Numbered from the stretch's first letter, positions 11,232 through 21,907 are shown. The stretch is 64,000 nt of DNA from Notolepis coatsorum (GCA_963971535.1 OZ020593.1:14065057-14129056); one strand, 5' to 3'. Made by a program: numbers and translations. The notes: generated by a model not told the origin, from the sequence alone.

Positions 11232-12225
11232 TGATGGCATCCAATGTAATAAAAAAAAGTCAACCAACAAACTAGATTCTTGTACTGGATCTCCTCTCTG
11301 GTAAACAAGAATACCCTGAAGACTCTGGCAGGAGCACTCATTCAAGGGTACTACGACTATGCGTGCACCTCATGGTACCAAAGCACCTCAAAGGCGCTTA
11401 AAACAAAATTACAAACATCACAAAACAAACTGGTCAGACTACTACTTGACCTTACCCCCAGAACCCACCTCACCCCTGCCCACTTTGACAACCTAGGATG
11501 GCTTAGAGTAGACGACAGAGTACAGCAACTTGCAATGGGCCTGGTCTACAAGATACACTATACGACTAAGGTACCCATGTACATGTCAAAATACTTCCCA
11601 AAGGTCAGTGAATACCACAACCACTACACCAGAGGAAGCTCAACAAATCATGTTAAACCCAGATTCGGCTCAAACAAGGGACTAAACACGTTTCGCAATT
11701 ATGCCACATCAATGTGGAACGCCCTACCCAAAGCTGTAAAGGAATGTGAATCCCTACCCACATTCAAAACCGCTCTTAAAGAGCACCTACGGGAGGCTGC
11801 AATTCGAAACTGGCCACCGTAAATGCCCAAAACCCCCACCACCTCCTAATAGACAGTCTCCTCCCCACCGCATGTATATATTCCCTCCCCGCCGTATGTA
11901 TATTTCTCTCCCACCCACCCACCCCCTCCTAATGTACAGTCCCCTCCCCATCATATGTATATACTCTGTCAGGATCTAGGGGTAACAGTACTGTATATTT
12001 GAATACCGTTTAAGTCACAAATGTATCAGTACTAAATACCTATATGTCCCTATGCCATAAATGTCATGTATGTTGTGTATGTCATAAATGTCTATATGAA
12101 TTGAAAATGGGGGACCCTGATGGAAACAAGACAAATGTCTTTCTCAGGTCTGCATCCCCTTAACAATTGTGTGTATTGAGCCGTACTGTATTGTACCCAT
12201 TCTGCAATCTGTTAAATAAAGTTTT

Positions 12226-12277
12226 CATTCATTCATTCATTCATTCATTCATTCATTCATTCATTCATTCATTCATT
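12226..12277. repeat. (ATTC)n tail of LINE family B
   Basis: About 13 ATTC units directly abut the LINE end, then zinc-finger exon sequence resumes. Confidence 0.95.
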
Positions 12278-12278
12278 C

Positions 12279-12471
12279 AAGAGGCACGAAACTGTCTTTT
12301 GTGTATTTAAAGGTTGTGACTTTTGCACAAATATATACAATACATTTCTCAAACACAAAAACAGAAGCCATATAGGCTATTCTTTGAGTGATTTTAAGCA
12401 AGACGTGTTTGCGAGTCACCATAATCAGACTGTTGACCATTCTGATGTAGGCCTACCAGAGGCCAGTGATG
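12279..12471 (+). pseudogene. C2H2 zinc-finger gene, first coding exon, part 2
   Basis: Continues the split exon: CVFKGCDFCTNIYNTFLKHK is a C2H2-like finger, followed by an acidic stretch with SDVGLPEASDGEEDG. A GTGAGG at 12472 could be the donor, but it ends the exon in phase 1 while the next exon seems to need phase 0. The donor is therefore unsure, or the gene is decayed. Confidence 0.55.
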
Positions 12472-12576
12472 GTGAGGAGGATGGATTTTGTGTTTTTATT
12501 TATTTCATGGTTATACAGTTTTTAGAAATGTACTTGTACCATTTCAGAGGCTTCAATGTTCCTTTTTGTCTTTCAG

Positions 12577-12673
12577 CTCCAGGATGAATGGAAAATAATC
12601 ACAATGGTGCACCTTGAATCACAGTTCATGTCCAAGCTGGATGAATACACTCCCAAGCTGAAATATACAGCAG
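12577..12673 (+). CDS. Zinc-finger-type gene, small exon (EWKIITMVHLES)
   Basis: Bounded by TTTGTCTTTCAG and GCAG|GTATTG. It reads DEWKIITMVHLESQFMSKLD and then a lysine-rich end, without stops. Its position between the finger exon and the C-terminal exons suggests the same gene. The long catalytic-like middle exons that related fish loci often have are not visible between here and 13187. Confidence 0.5.
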
Positions 12674-13186
12674 GTATTGTTCGCTTGCCATTCTCTCTAC
12701 AACAAAGAGTATGAAATAGTTGCAGACCTTTTAAATACACAGTTGGCAGCTGGTTAATGTGGGGCACCTGGTTAGAAAATAGTTTTCAAATTGTATTTGG
12801 TTCATTTCTGTTTATTTTGAGATGGACTCTTATTTTACCAGCTTATTGAGAACTCCACTGGTTTGGATTCATAACCAATTGCAAAATTTTGGTGCTCGGA
12901 GTTCTAATAATAATTACTGGACCTGCATGGAAGGTAATTACACACAACACACGTGTGTGCGTGAGGCGACAAAACACAAACTCATTTCATAATTATGTAC
13001 TCTGAAAATATGTGAATGTCCCCGAGTTTGGTGACTAGTATGGGGGGTTATGGTGTTAAAAGCTGAACTAGTCAATGAACAGTAAGGGAGTAGGTAAAGG
13101 CGTCCATAGGCCCACAGTTGATGCAGTTGCTCACATCCTCCACACTGCAATATACTGAAGAATAATGATTATTTGTGTCATTTCAG
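12674..13186. other. Intron-like sequence
   Basis: No frame with splice signals on both sides was found. The phases of the neighbouring exons do not match, so a small exon may have been lost or missed here. Confidence 0.35.
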
Positions 13187-13279
13187 GCTCCGAGCATCAA
13201 CATCACCAGAGATGTTGCCATTCGGGGCTTGGTGATGTACCTTGGGGAATCTACAGATCAGCTCTTAAAGGAGTATGAT
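13187..13279 (+). CDS. Zinc-finger-type gene, exon (ITRDVAIRGL)
   Basis: Acceptor TGTCATTTCAG, donor GAT|GTAAGT, both good; 31 codons in phase 0: SINITRDVAIRGLVMYLGES and an acidic end. This block is conserved in the C-terminal part of the multicopy fish zinc-finger loci; its job is unknown. Confidence 0.65.
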
Positions 13280-13460
13280 GTAAGTTGAAGCACATGTTAA
13301 AAGAGAGAAAAGGGTTGGGGGCAACTTTAAGCCTGAGGATGTTTTGTGAATACGACCATTGGTTTTCTTGTCCAAATGTTGGAAGGAAGGAATTTGGGAG
13401 ATGTTCAATTATAGGACCTTCTCCTGTGGCTGTACAGTCTAAAGTTGCTTGCCCTTTCAG

Positions 13461-13672
13461 GATGCTGATGGAGATGGTGTGTCGCAGGACCTTGCTGTAC
13501 AAACAACAAAAATCTACACGATCAAGAAGGAAACATCAGAGGGTCCCGACGACATCGGTATCGTCATAGAGGGCGTGAAAGTTCTGACTGCTCTGGGTAA
13601 TTTCCCATGGGCTTGCTCCATGCTAGTTGGGTTGGCATATGCAGTGAATCTTGCCTATCCCAAGGAACTACG
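13461..13672 (+). CDS. Zinc-finger-type gene, exon (DDIGIVIEGVKVL)
   Basis: Acceptor TGCCCTTTCAG. The frame opens DADGDGVSQDLAVQTTKIY, then PDDIGIVIEGVKVLTALGNF and a hydrophobic stretch ending NLAYPKELR. The donor CG|GTACAC is weak but leaves phase 2, exactly what the terminal exons (starting G-TAC-ACA) need. This is the best evidence that this exon and the terminal exon are one transcript. Confidence 0.65.
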
Positions 13673-13750
13673 GTACACAGAATTAAAGGCCTTTACATTT
13701 TTCTAACCTACCTTGAGTGAACCTGTATTATTTATGCCATTTTCTTCCAG

Positions 13751-13819
13751 AAACTCTTCCTGGAGCTGGATTGTACAAGGCTGTCTCCAAAAGTGACCAA
13801 CCTCAAGAATAAGATACTG
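13751..13819 (+). pseudogene. Terminal exon copy 1 (altered)
   Basis: Carries the LFLELDCTRLSPKVTNLKNK block, with Cys in place of the Trp in the later copies. Its 5' part and GGTCTCAG acceptor are missing. It ends AAGATACTG|GTAAGA instead of the GCTTAA stop. It could be spliced as an internal exon only with a frame change, so it is probably non-functional. Confidence 0.6.
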
Positions 13820-14158
13820 GTAAGAAAGGTGACCCTTGCAGAGTGAAAGGGAAAAGTCACTGTCAAAAATAACATTGTTTCCTTCAAGTTTTGGTTAAAT
13901 GTGAGTTTCAGTGATCCGGTTACTGTAAGTAGTTGTTTCATCTCAGATTTGTCCAAATAGCCATACTTATTTGAGCGGAGAGGCTTCATGGTTTCGAATA
14001 TTGGCACAGAACAGTTTGTTTATAATGTGCACCTTGTGTACACTTTACCTTGCGGGGTGAGGCAAGGTCAAGTGTTGGGGCATTTACAATGTTGTGAGAC
14101 TGTTGTCCATTTCATTTTAAGCACCTGACATTGGTTTTCTTCCTCTCTTTGGTCTCAG

Positions 14159-14255
14159 GTACACATTCGAAGTCTTCCAGAAACTCTTCCTGGAGCTGGA
14201 TTGGACAAGGCTGTCTCCAAAAGTGACCAACCTCAAGAATAAGCTACTGGCTTAA
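14159..14255 (+). CDS. Terminal exon copy 2
   Basis: Acceptor TCTTTGGTCTCAG, phase-2 start, 32 codons: YTFEVFQKLFLELDWTRLS, then a short Lys/Asn-rich end and TAA (14253-14255). It joins in frame to the exon ending 13672 and would complete the protein. Confidence 0.65.
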
Positions 14256-14590
14256 GAAAGGTGACCCTTGCAGAGTGAGAGGGAAAAGTCACTGTCAAAA
14301 ATAACATTGTTTCCTTCAAGTTTTGGTTAAATGTGAGTTTCAGTGATCCGGTTACTGTAAGTAGTTGTTTCATCTCAGATTTGTCCAAATAGCCATACTT
14401 ATTTGAGCGGAGAGGCTTCATGGTTTCGAATATTGGCACAGAACAGTTTGTTTATAATGTGCACCTTGTGTACACTTTACCTTGCGGGGTGAGGCAAGGT
14501 CAAGTGTTGGGGCATTTACAATGTTGTGAGACTGTTGTCCATTTCATTTTAAGCACCTGACATTGGTTTTCTTCCTCTCTTTGGTCTCAG

Positions 14591-14687
14591 GTACACATTC
14601 GAAGTCTTCCAGAAACTCTTCCTGGAGCTGGATTGGACAAGGCTGTCTCCAAAAGTGACCAACCTCAAGAATAAGCTACTGGCTTAA
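14591..14687 (+). CDS. Terminal exon copy 3
   Basis: Same acceptor, frame and stop as copy 2, one 432-base period downstream. It would encode the same C-terminus if chosen by splicing. Confidence 0.6.
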
Positions 14688-15022
14688 GAAAGGTGACCCT
14701 TGCAGAGTGAGAGGGAAAAGTCACTGTCAAAAATAACATTGTTTCCTTCAAGTTTTGGTTAAATGTGAGTTTCAGTGATCCGGTTACTGTAAGTAGTTGT
14801 TTCATCTCAGATTTGTCCAAATAGCCATACTCATTTGAGCGGAGAGGCTTCATGGTTTTGAATATTGGCACAGAACAGTTTGTTTATAATGTGCACCTTG
14901 TGTACACTTTACCTTGCGGGGTGAGGCAAGGTCAAGTGTTGGGGCATTTACAATGTTGTGAGACTGTTGTCCATTTCATTTTAAGCACCTGACATTGGTT
15001 TTCTTCCTCTCTTTGGTCTCAG

Positions 15023-15119
15023 GTACACATTCGAAGTCTTCCAGAAACTCTTCCTGGAGCTGGATTGGACAAGGCTGTCTCCAAAAGTTACCAACCTCAA
15101 GAATAAGCTACTGGCTTAA
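15023..15119 (+). CDS. Terminal exon copy 4 (next to polyadenylation signals)
   Basis: Same exon, one more period downstream, with one base change near its end (GTTACC for GTGACC) that keeps the frame. It is the copy nearest the AATAAA signals at 15213 and 15224, so it may be the original last exon. Confidence 0.6.
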
Positions 15120-15212
15120 GAAAGGTCAAGTGTTGGGGTGGGGGTGAGGGGAGGCAAGGTCAAGTGGGGGGTGTGGGGTTATGTTGTGCTTAATTTTTAT
15201 GTTTAAACTTGC

Positions 15213-15229
15213 AATAAACTTGCAATAAA
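15213..15229 (+). terminator. Two polyadenylation signals
   Basis: AATAAA at 15213-15218 and 15224-15229, about 100 bases after the last terminal-exon stop. Confidence 0.6.
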
Positions 15230-15460
15230 ATGTTTTGATTTTGCATAAATACATGTTTACCTGGTATTCTTTTTAATATGCATGGTAATCTGTTGACCCA
15301 ATTCAAGTAAACCAAGCACCGCAAGAAGACATGATATTGGGTATAGAAATTATGGGAACAGTGACATTCAGTGTTATTGAAGTCCTATAATGCCAATTAA
15401 AATACATTTGCATTATTCATTAGAGCAGGTAAATAAGAATGTGTTGTAAATAATGTTTAT

Positions 15461-16017
15461 ACACAGTAAATTTCGCAGAGTACATTTTACTCAAACTGAC
15501 TCAGTTTGAGTAAAATGTACTCAGTTTGAGTAAAATGTACTCTGCAAAATTTACTGTGTAGTGTTTACTTAAAAAAAGTAAGTTAACTAAGGGAAACTTC
15601 ATATAATTGAATAGATTTACTTTAAAAAATTAAGGCAACAAAGGGACACGTCATATAATTGAATAGATTTTAATCACAGTTAAAATGTGTCGGATTTAGT
15701 AATAACATGCTAAATCATGAGTTAATATAGCCCAATTTCTTTTTGCAAGTACAACTCAATTTCACAAGGTAAATTGATTTAAATTTACTTAAAATGTTGG
15801 GCTATATTAACTCATGATTTGGCATGTTATTACTAAATCCAACACATTTTAACTGTTATTATTATTAACATGCACTTACGTTTTTGGGTTTAAATTTAGT
15901 TCACTTATTCAATCAATTTGAATCAAATGTATGTGATTAAAATCTATTCAATTATATGACGTGTCCCTTTGTTGCTTTAATATTTTTATGTAAACACTAG
16001 TCACATTATTTACAGTG
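15461..16017. mobile_element. Palindromic (foldback) MITE
   Basis: Ends ACACAGTAAAT / ATTTACAGTG. A small inner hairpin lies at 15480-15545 (GAGTACATTTTACTC-type arms, repeated). A large imperfect inverted repeat pairs 15640-15760 with 15795-15970, for example GACACGTCATATAATTGAAT against its complement near 15943-15963. No coding. Probably a non-autonomous DNA transposon. Confidence 0.75.
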
Positions 16018-17030
16018 CAGGGAGATATCATTTAGGATTAGTGTTGTTGCGGAAAGTGGAAGCGTCAGGTTACATATGTCCAAAAGTTGAGTGGTTATGG
16101 ATTTCCAAAATCGAGCCACCGGTGGACATTCCCAGAACATGTGCAGCGGAGCGCTGTCGACCTACTGCCTGGCAAAAGCAAAATAAATCCTATCCACCCA
16201 GGGGCCATCCGCCATCAACCCACACAAAACACGTCAGTCATAGTAGTTTGCATATCAAAAACATTAGGCTAACGGGGGGCTAACAGCTCAGCCCAACACA
16301 ACACACCAGCCCAAAAAGTGAGCTTGGAACAAACATACCCAGCTAGCATAATGAAATACGTGTGAGGGGTAAATTAAAGGGATTGTCAAAAAAAAATCAC
16401 CTCACATAAAAAAAAATATATAACCCAATAGCATTAACTATTTATGTTTATAACACAATAGCATTAACTATTTATGTTTTATCTGTTAGTTATGAATCTG
16501 AAACCTGGGTTACACATGCAATATGATATGTGGACTCCAGTTTAATGAATCCAAACATAGACGATGTGGTTGAATTTATTCCACCACTTTGTAACCCTTT
16601 CTTTTGTAATACTTTCTTTCAGCTCTGTTGGTGAAACGATGCCGCTATCGGCCTTATAGCATAACGGTCCCATATTGCAACGCATTGTCAAAACATAGGT
16701 AGCGTTTTCTTTTTTTTTTACATTCTGACTTGGCATCCTCAGTCATTTTACCCACGCAATGCCACTGTGTGTCCTATGTCTGCATTTTGAATGAGGGAGG
16801 GGTGAGGGGGTCGGGGTTGGCCCGCCAAGTCATTTGAAGCCTAGATAGTGGACCGGGCAGAAAATTTATTGGGAACCCCTGCCATAGTGCATAGTATGTT
16901 CAGATGGACTCTTCCTCATGAATATAATGAATGCTAAATTATATTTGATGCACATGTCAACCAACTGTCCAAATGATGTTGTCTTAACACAATGATCGCC
17001 AGATGGCGCTGTGGGCGTGACAACACTACT
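16018..17030. other. Unassigned sequence
   Basis: No gene found. It contains a short duplicated segment (TAACACAATAGCATTAACTA at about 16451 and a near copy at about 16420). Confidence 0.35.
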
Positions 17031-17480
17031 ACCAACACACACACACACACCACCCAACACGCTTCGATCGCGGGAAAGAATTATCGGATCAACGCAAGAT
17101 CGATAACATAATAGTCCTTACCTGATGTACTGCAAAAAGAATAATCCAATTATCTGATCGCCATTCCAAATACTGGTCGCGTCAGTGTATCCAGCGTTAT
17201 CCAGCATTGCATATGAAAGGGGGGGGGGGCCTAGTCGATGCATCGTTATAAGCCGGAGTCTTGCCGGAGTGTGTATAGACCCCGCCTGCACGGCTCAGCT
17301 CGGCCGAGAAAATAAACCACATAGTTTCAAATGGGGTGCAATAGCGGCCGCAAAGGCGTTAGGCGGCGGTATCGCACCGCTGTGGTCTCAGACAGAGTGT
17401 CACCCAGTCCTATACAGCACAGCAGGATGAATTATGAATGGAAATAGCGAATAAAAGAAAAACAGATCCAATAACGAGTT
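17031..17480. repeat. Dispersed repeat shared with 27.0-27.8 kb
   Basis: Segments here (a CTTACCTG followed by ATC(T/A)GATCGCCAT, and GAATAAAAGAAAAA further on) reappear in the same order at 27040-27235 and 27644-27800, where a LINE tail lies between them. A short (AC)n and a poly-G run are inside. Class unknown. Confidence 0.4.
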
Positions 17481-17821
17481 TACTCGTTGTTGGCGTCCAA
17501 CGATTGGCGGGCTATAACGAGTTCATTCGTTTTTGGCGCAGAAACGGTTAATGTCTGTTTTATATGCTATTTAAACAAACATGTGAACCAGAGGCAGAGA
17601 AAAACAGGGAAAGGTTGGAGGAGGGAGAAGCCTAGGAACTAGTATGGAAACGACCAACCAGTGCCACTGCACAACAGAGTTTAAAAGTAATTGCAGCATT
17701 ATGATTTGTTCTGTACGCACAAATATATCAAAGAAAAACATTTGGAAATGAGACCCATTGTTTTGCATATTAACTTGAAACAAAGGTAAATTAGCGGATT
17801 GTGTTTTGTTATTTGATGATT

Positions 17822-17895
17822 TGTTGATTGATTGATTGATTGATTGATTGGATTGATTGGATTGATTGGATTGATTGGATTGATTGATTGATTAG
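17822..17895. repeat. GATT/GGATT microsatellite
   Basis: (GATT)n with four GGATT variants. The serine/asparagine-like frames across it are not genes. Confidence 0.9.
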
Positions 17896-18289
17896 CTTGA
17901 TATGTTATTTCGGACAAATGGGAGCCGCTTGACCGCAAATCTCCGGGCTACTTTTTGTTGCCAGTCCACCCCTGGCTGTAATTGATATTTTCTTTGTTGA
18001 GATGCCTCACGCTACGGAAACAGGAGATAGGCTCCTGCCCCATGTGCCGTTACGGCTCGAGAACCATTGGTTCTCAAAGGCAAAACTTCTTGTTGAGATA
18101 AGTGGTCTACTTAGAATAGTTAGAATAATATCTCTACACTCCGACAGCCGTCAATGATTGTGTTTTGGTCGGTCTCTCCATAGATATAGAACAGATATCT
18201 ATGGGTCTCTCAGTCCTTCCTGCTCTGCAGTAAACAGAAAATACATTTCCTGGTATCCCGTTCCCACTTCATGAGGATGTGAACGAGCG
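17896..18289. other. Unassigned sequence upstream of LINE A
   Basis: No recognised exon. Contains a palindromic ATAGATAT...ATATCTAT near 18180-18202. Confidence 0.3.
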
Positions 18290-20345
18290 GCTCCGTCACG
18301 GACTGCGAGCAGCGCGCACACACACACATACAAACCATCACCGGCTATAAGCAGGTAAACTGCCAGGCAGAGGGTGATGTGGACAAGGCCAACGAGTTTA
18401 ATCAATTCTACAACCGGTTTGACACGGCAGCCAGGGCTCGCTCTGCCCCTGTTGACCAGGCCACACCAACACCCCCTCCCACCTCTCCAGCTGCAGCTCC
18501 TCCCCCTGCACCATCTCCTCCTCACTGCTGCAACCACAACTCTGCAGTTCCGCTCCCTGGCCCCACCCCCTGTCACCTAGCCCCCCCCAGTGACCTAGTC
18601 CCCCCCCCCCCTGTCACCTGCCCCCCCCCCCCCCCCCCCCCTGTGTCACCCAGCCCCCCCCCCCCCTTGTCCCTCACAGTAGATGAGGTGAGGGCGGAAC
18701 TTAGGAAACTGCATCCAGGAAAGGCGGCTGGCCCGGATGGCGTGTGTTCGAGGCTGCTGAAGCTCTGTGCAGACCAACTGGCTGAGCCGCTCCAGAAGCT
18801 CTTCAATATGAGCCTGCGGGACATGAGGGTGCCGGTCCTGTGGAAAACATCATGTCTTGTGCCGGTACCCAAAGCTGGGCGCCCGGCCGAGCTCAACGAC
18901 TACAGACCGGTGGCCCTCACGTCACACATCATGAAGACACTGGAGAGGCTGCTTCTACACCATCTGAGGCCACAGACTGAACACGCCCTTGACCCCCTGC
19001 AGTTTGGGTATCGGGAGAGCATCGGGGTGGACGACGCGGTCCTCTACATGCTCCACGGGCCTACTCCTACCTGGATGAGCCGGGGAGTTATGTGAGGATT
19101 ATGTTTTTTGATTTTTCGAGCGCTTTTAATACTATTCAACCTCCCATACTTAAAGACAAGCTCAGGAAGATGGGGGTGGATCCCTCCTTCACTTCCTGGA
19201 TCACAGATTACCTGACAGACCGACCACAGTTTGTCAGAATGGGCAACTGTGTCTCGGAGACAGTGGTCAGCAGCACTGGGGCCCCACAGGGGACTGTTCT
19301 CGCTCTGTTCCTGTTCACCCTCTACACGGCAGACTTCAACTACAACTCTGAGTCTTGCCACGTCCAAAAATATTCGGACGACACAGCGATTGTGGCGTGT
19401 GTGAGGAAGGGACAGGAGGGAGAGTACAGGGACCAGGTGGGAGCCTTCAGCGACTGGAGCGAACGGAACGGCCTTCTTCTGAACGCAAAAAAGACCAAGG
19501 AGATGGTACTGGATTTCCGCAGGTCGAAACCACCTCTGCAACCAGTCAGCATACGGGGAAACAACATTGCGACGGTGCAATCATACAAATATTTAGGAGT
19601 GCACCTAGATGATAAGCTGGCCTGGGCTGCTAATGCGGAAGCACTTTACAAGAAAGGACAGAGCAGGCTGTTCTTCCTTAGGAGGCTCAGGTCTTTTAAT
19701 GTGTGTGGGGAAATGTTGTTTATGTTTTATCAGGCAGTGGTGTCAAGTGTGCTCCTCTACGCCGCTGTCTGTTGGGGTGGTAATACCACGGCCAGGGATA
19801 CCAGACGGCTGGATAAGCTGGTCAAGAAGGCTGGCTCAGTGGTGGGGAGGAGACTGGACCCACTGGGGACCGTGGTGGAGAGCCGCACGCAGAGCAAGCT
19901 GCTGGCCATCATGGGCAATACCAACCGCACCCGCTCCACCACACCCTGGTGGGGCAGAGCAGCAGCCGCAGCGGACGGCTCATCTCCCTGCACTCACGGA
20001 CTGAGCGGCACAGGAGGTCCTTTGTCCCCACAGCCATCAGACTGTACAACAGCGTATTATAGTTACACCTGTTTTTACACCTGTTTTTACACCTGTTTTT
20101 TACATCTGTTTTTACACCTGTTTTTTTTTTTTTTTATACACCTGCTTTTATCTAATCACGCCCCTATTTTAATTTTAATATTGATGGGTATGATTTAATT
20201 GAATTTTATCATGTACTTTAATTCATGATGCAGACATAACGTGTAACTACTGTATGGGAATGGTCAATGTCTGTATACTATGTGAGCTGCGAGATACCCT
20301 GAATTTCCCCAAGGGGATTAATAAAGTATCTATCTATCTATCTAT
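18290..20345 (+). pseudogene. LINE family A, ORF2 RT to 3' end, frameshifted
   Basis: CR1/L2-like non-LTR retrotransposon copying its own RNA at the target site. Frame 1 (to about 19079) has a proline-rich linker with poly-C runs, then VRAELRKLHPGKAAGPDGV and [18 protein letters not shown]. After a shift, frame 2 (from about 19086) has FFDFSSAFNTIQPPILK, SSTGAPQGTVLALFLFTLYT and the catalytic YSDDTAIVA (serine where most LINEs have A). Then come KYLGVHLDD and the thumb region. A second shift near 19965 puts the expected end (FVPTAIRLYNSVL, stop 20060-20062) in a third frame. The 3' end is GAATTTCCCCAAGGGGATTA plus (TATC)n. The endonuclease is missing, so the copy is dead. Confidence 0.85.
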
Positions 20346-20457
20346 GTACATACACACACACACGCACACACACACACACACACATACACATACACACACG
20401 CACGCACGCACGCACATACATACATACACACACGCACACACACACATACACACACCA
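20345..20457. repeat. (CA)n-rich microsatellite
   Basis: Mixed CA, CG-CA and ACAT repeats directly after the LINE A tail. Confidence 0.9.
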
Positions 20458-20544
20458 AACACTCATCATTCCCTTCTGTTATTGTACTGAGAACATCAAA
20501 ACTACCTGTGCCCCCCCCCCCCCCCCCCCCCATGCTGCTATGAT

Positions 20545-20615
20545 GCCTGAATTTCCCCAAGGGAATATCTTAATAATAATATAATATAATATCAATAAAG
20601 GAATATCTTATCTTA
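20545..20615 (+). mobile_element. Second LINE A-type 3' tail
   Basis: GAATTTCCCCAAGGGAATAT followed by AT-rich, TATCTTA-like repeats. It is a short 5'-truncated tail of the same kind as at 20296-20345. Confidence 0.6.
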
Positions 20616-21015
20616 TATTAAACCCCCCCCCCCCCCATCATTAATTTCCTTTACCGTCAGCAGCACAACCAAGAGTGCACACCTGGGAGTGCTACATTCA
20701 TATACATATATTATCATACATACATACATTACATATATTTATTAGATTATCATGGTTGTGGTTTTTATTGGTGTTTCTATTTGCTTGGTAGGTTAATGAA
20801 TTGATGTGTGGCACCTACATGTGTGAAGCCTGAGGCGATGAGGCTGCCAGCCGGGTACAAGAGAGCCGTCTTGACCAGGCAGAGGAGTCTTCACCTGCTG
20901 AGCTACGAAGTATAGGTGACATGGGTGAAGCTCCGCAAGTGTTTTGTTAGTTCTGTTTATTATTGTGTGTTATTGTGGAACTAATTTTATAGTGTAGGTA
21001 TAGTGTATTTTTTTT
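20616..21015. other. Unassigned sequence with poly-C run and ATAC repeats
   Basis: Poly-C at about 20622-20636 and ATACAT repeats near 20700-20735; no gene found. Confidence 0.4.
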
Positions 21016-21618
21016 TAGTGCCGTCAATAGATAAAAAAAATTAACTAATTAATCTCACAATTTTCTGTAATTAATCTAGATTATTCTAGATTAAAAATCG
21101 CATTTTTCTACTTAAGACCGAAGCTTGTAACAGATATTTACTTGAGTAAAATCATGGAATTAATGTCAAATCAACACAAAAGAAATCATATTTAGATTCA
21201 AAGACTATTTTAATAGCTTTCTTTGAATACAGTTTCTCTCCTGTGAAATACAAATGTTCAACAAAACCATCAACATTGACTCAGCTAGACTCGCTTTCTT
21301 ATATCTGCGGCGCTAACAGAAATAAAAACAACCCAGGCCTATGTTAAAGTGCAGATTGGCTTAGAGGACGATAATGTCTTGTATGAACTAGTGATATAAA
21401 TCATATTAACAACAAAAATGTGTTCCATCTTCATGTCAAATGATTTTCAAAAAGGTGCACGAGTCAATGCAAAAAAAGAACAAGCAAATATACTGCTGAA
21501 AGTTCAGAACGTTGAAAATTTTTCACGCCATAGATTAATCTATATTAAAAAAAAATTTAACGCTTTAAATTATTTAAATTAATCTCCAGAGTTAAAGCAT
21601 TCATTTTGACCAGCCCTA
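21016..21618. mobile_element. hAT-like MITE with TAGGGCTG-type ends
   Basis: The left end TAGTGCCGTCAATAGAT is a mutated TAGGGCTGTCAATAGATTA; the right end is GACCAGCCCTA. Subterminal regions carry TTAATCTAGATTA-type motifs on both sides. GTATTTTT lies next to both ends (with extra T at the left), a possible 8-bp duplication. No coding. Confidence 0.7.
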
Positions 21619-21770
21619 GTATTTTTGTTTTGTTATTTCGCTCGTGTCACTTTTTGTAAATTAATGTCACATCTGCACCTTGGGAGGCCGCCGGCGAATA
21701 AAAAATACCAACCATACTGTTTCCGACTATGCCATTGTTTGTGGGAGTTTCGGAGGAGTTCTAGAAAGAA

Positions 21771-21846
21771 CCACAGAGGAGCTAGCCAGGATGAGGAGCG
21801 CGTTCAGCCACAGAGGAGCTAGCCAGGACGAGGAGCACGTTCAGCC
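21771..21846. repeat. 36-bp tandem duplication
   Basis: CACAGAGGAGCTAGCCAGGA and following bases occur twice in direct succession with small differences. Confidence 0.8.
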
Positions 21847-21907
21847 GCAGACTTATCCCCCCACGACACACCACAAACCACCTTGGTGCCAGTGTAACAG
21901 ATCGGTT

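Larger units (their letters stand above)
10545..12278 (+). mobile_element. LINE family B insertion (CR1/L2-like), 5'-truncated
   Basis: The LINE begins inside ORF2 just after the RT palm. LSLHMGKTESILFGSNNKL (about 10554) recurs at 53005 and, from GKTES, at 63045. ORF2 continues at 11280-11822 (CTSWYQSTSKALK ... WNALPKAVKECES), then stops. The 3' UTR carries TGAAAATGGGGGACCCTGAT and TCTGCATCCCCTTAACAAT and ends GTTAAATAAAGTTTTC plus (ATTC)n (12226-12277). At about 10729-11231 a second LINE tail (minus) interrupts ORF2. The host zinc-finger exon lies on both sides. No obvious target duplication. Confidence 0.8.
13743..15120 (+). repeat. 432-bp tandem array carrying the gene's terminal exon
   Basis: Three full units and a partial fourth with a period of 432 bases (unit starts 13743, 14175, 14607, 15039) and only scattered differences. 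Each unit contains the terminal coding exon, the stop, about 330 bases of flank and the next acceptor. The first member lacks the acceptor seen in the others and has an extra donor-like GTAAGA after its coding part. Confidence 0.9.

Noticed and set aside
13732..14871. Repeated minus-strand frames (MPIFETMKPLRS...) in the 432-bp array
   Set aside because: They recur only because the unit is tandemly repeated; the opposite strand carries the spliced coding exon.
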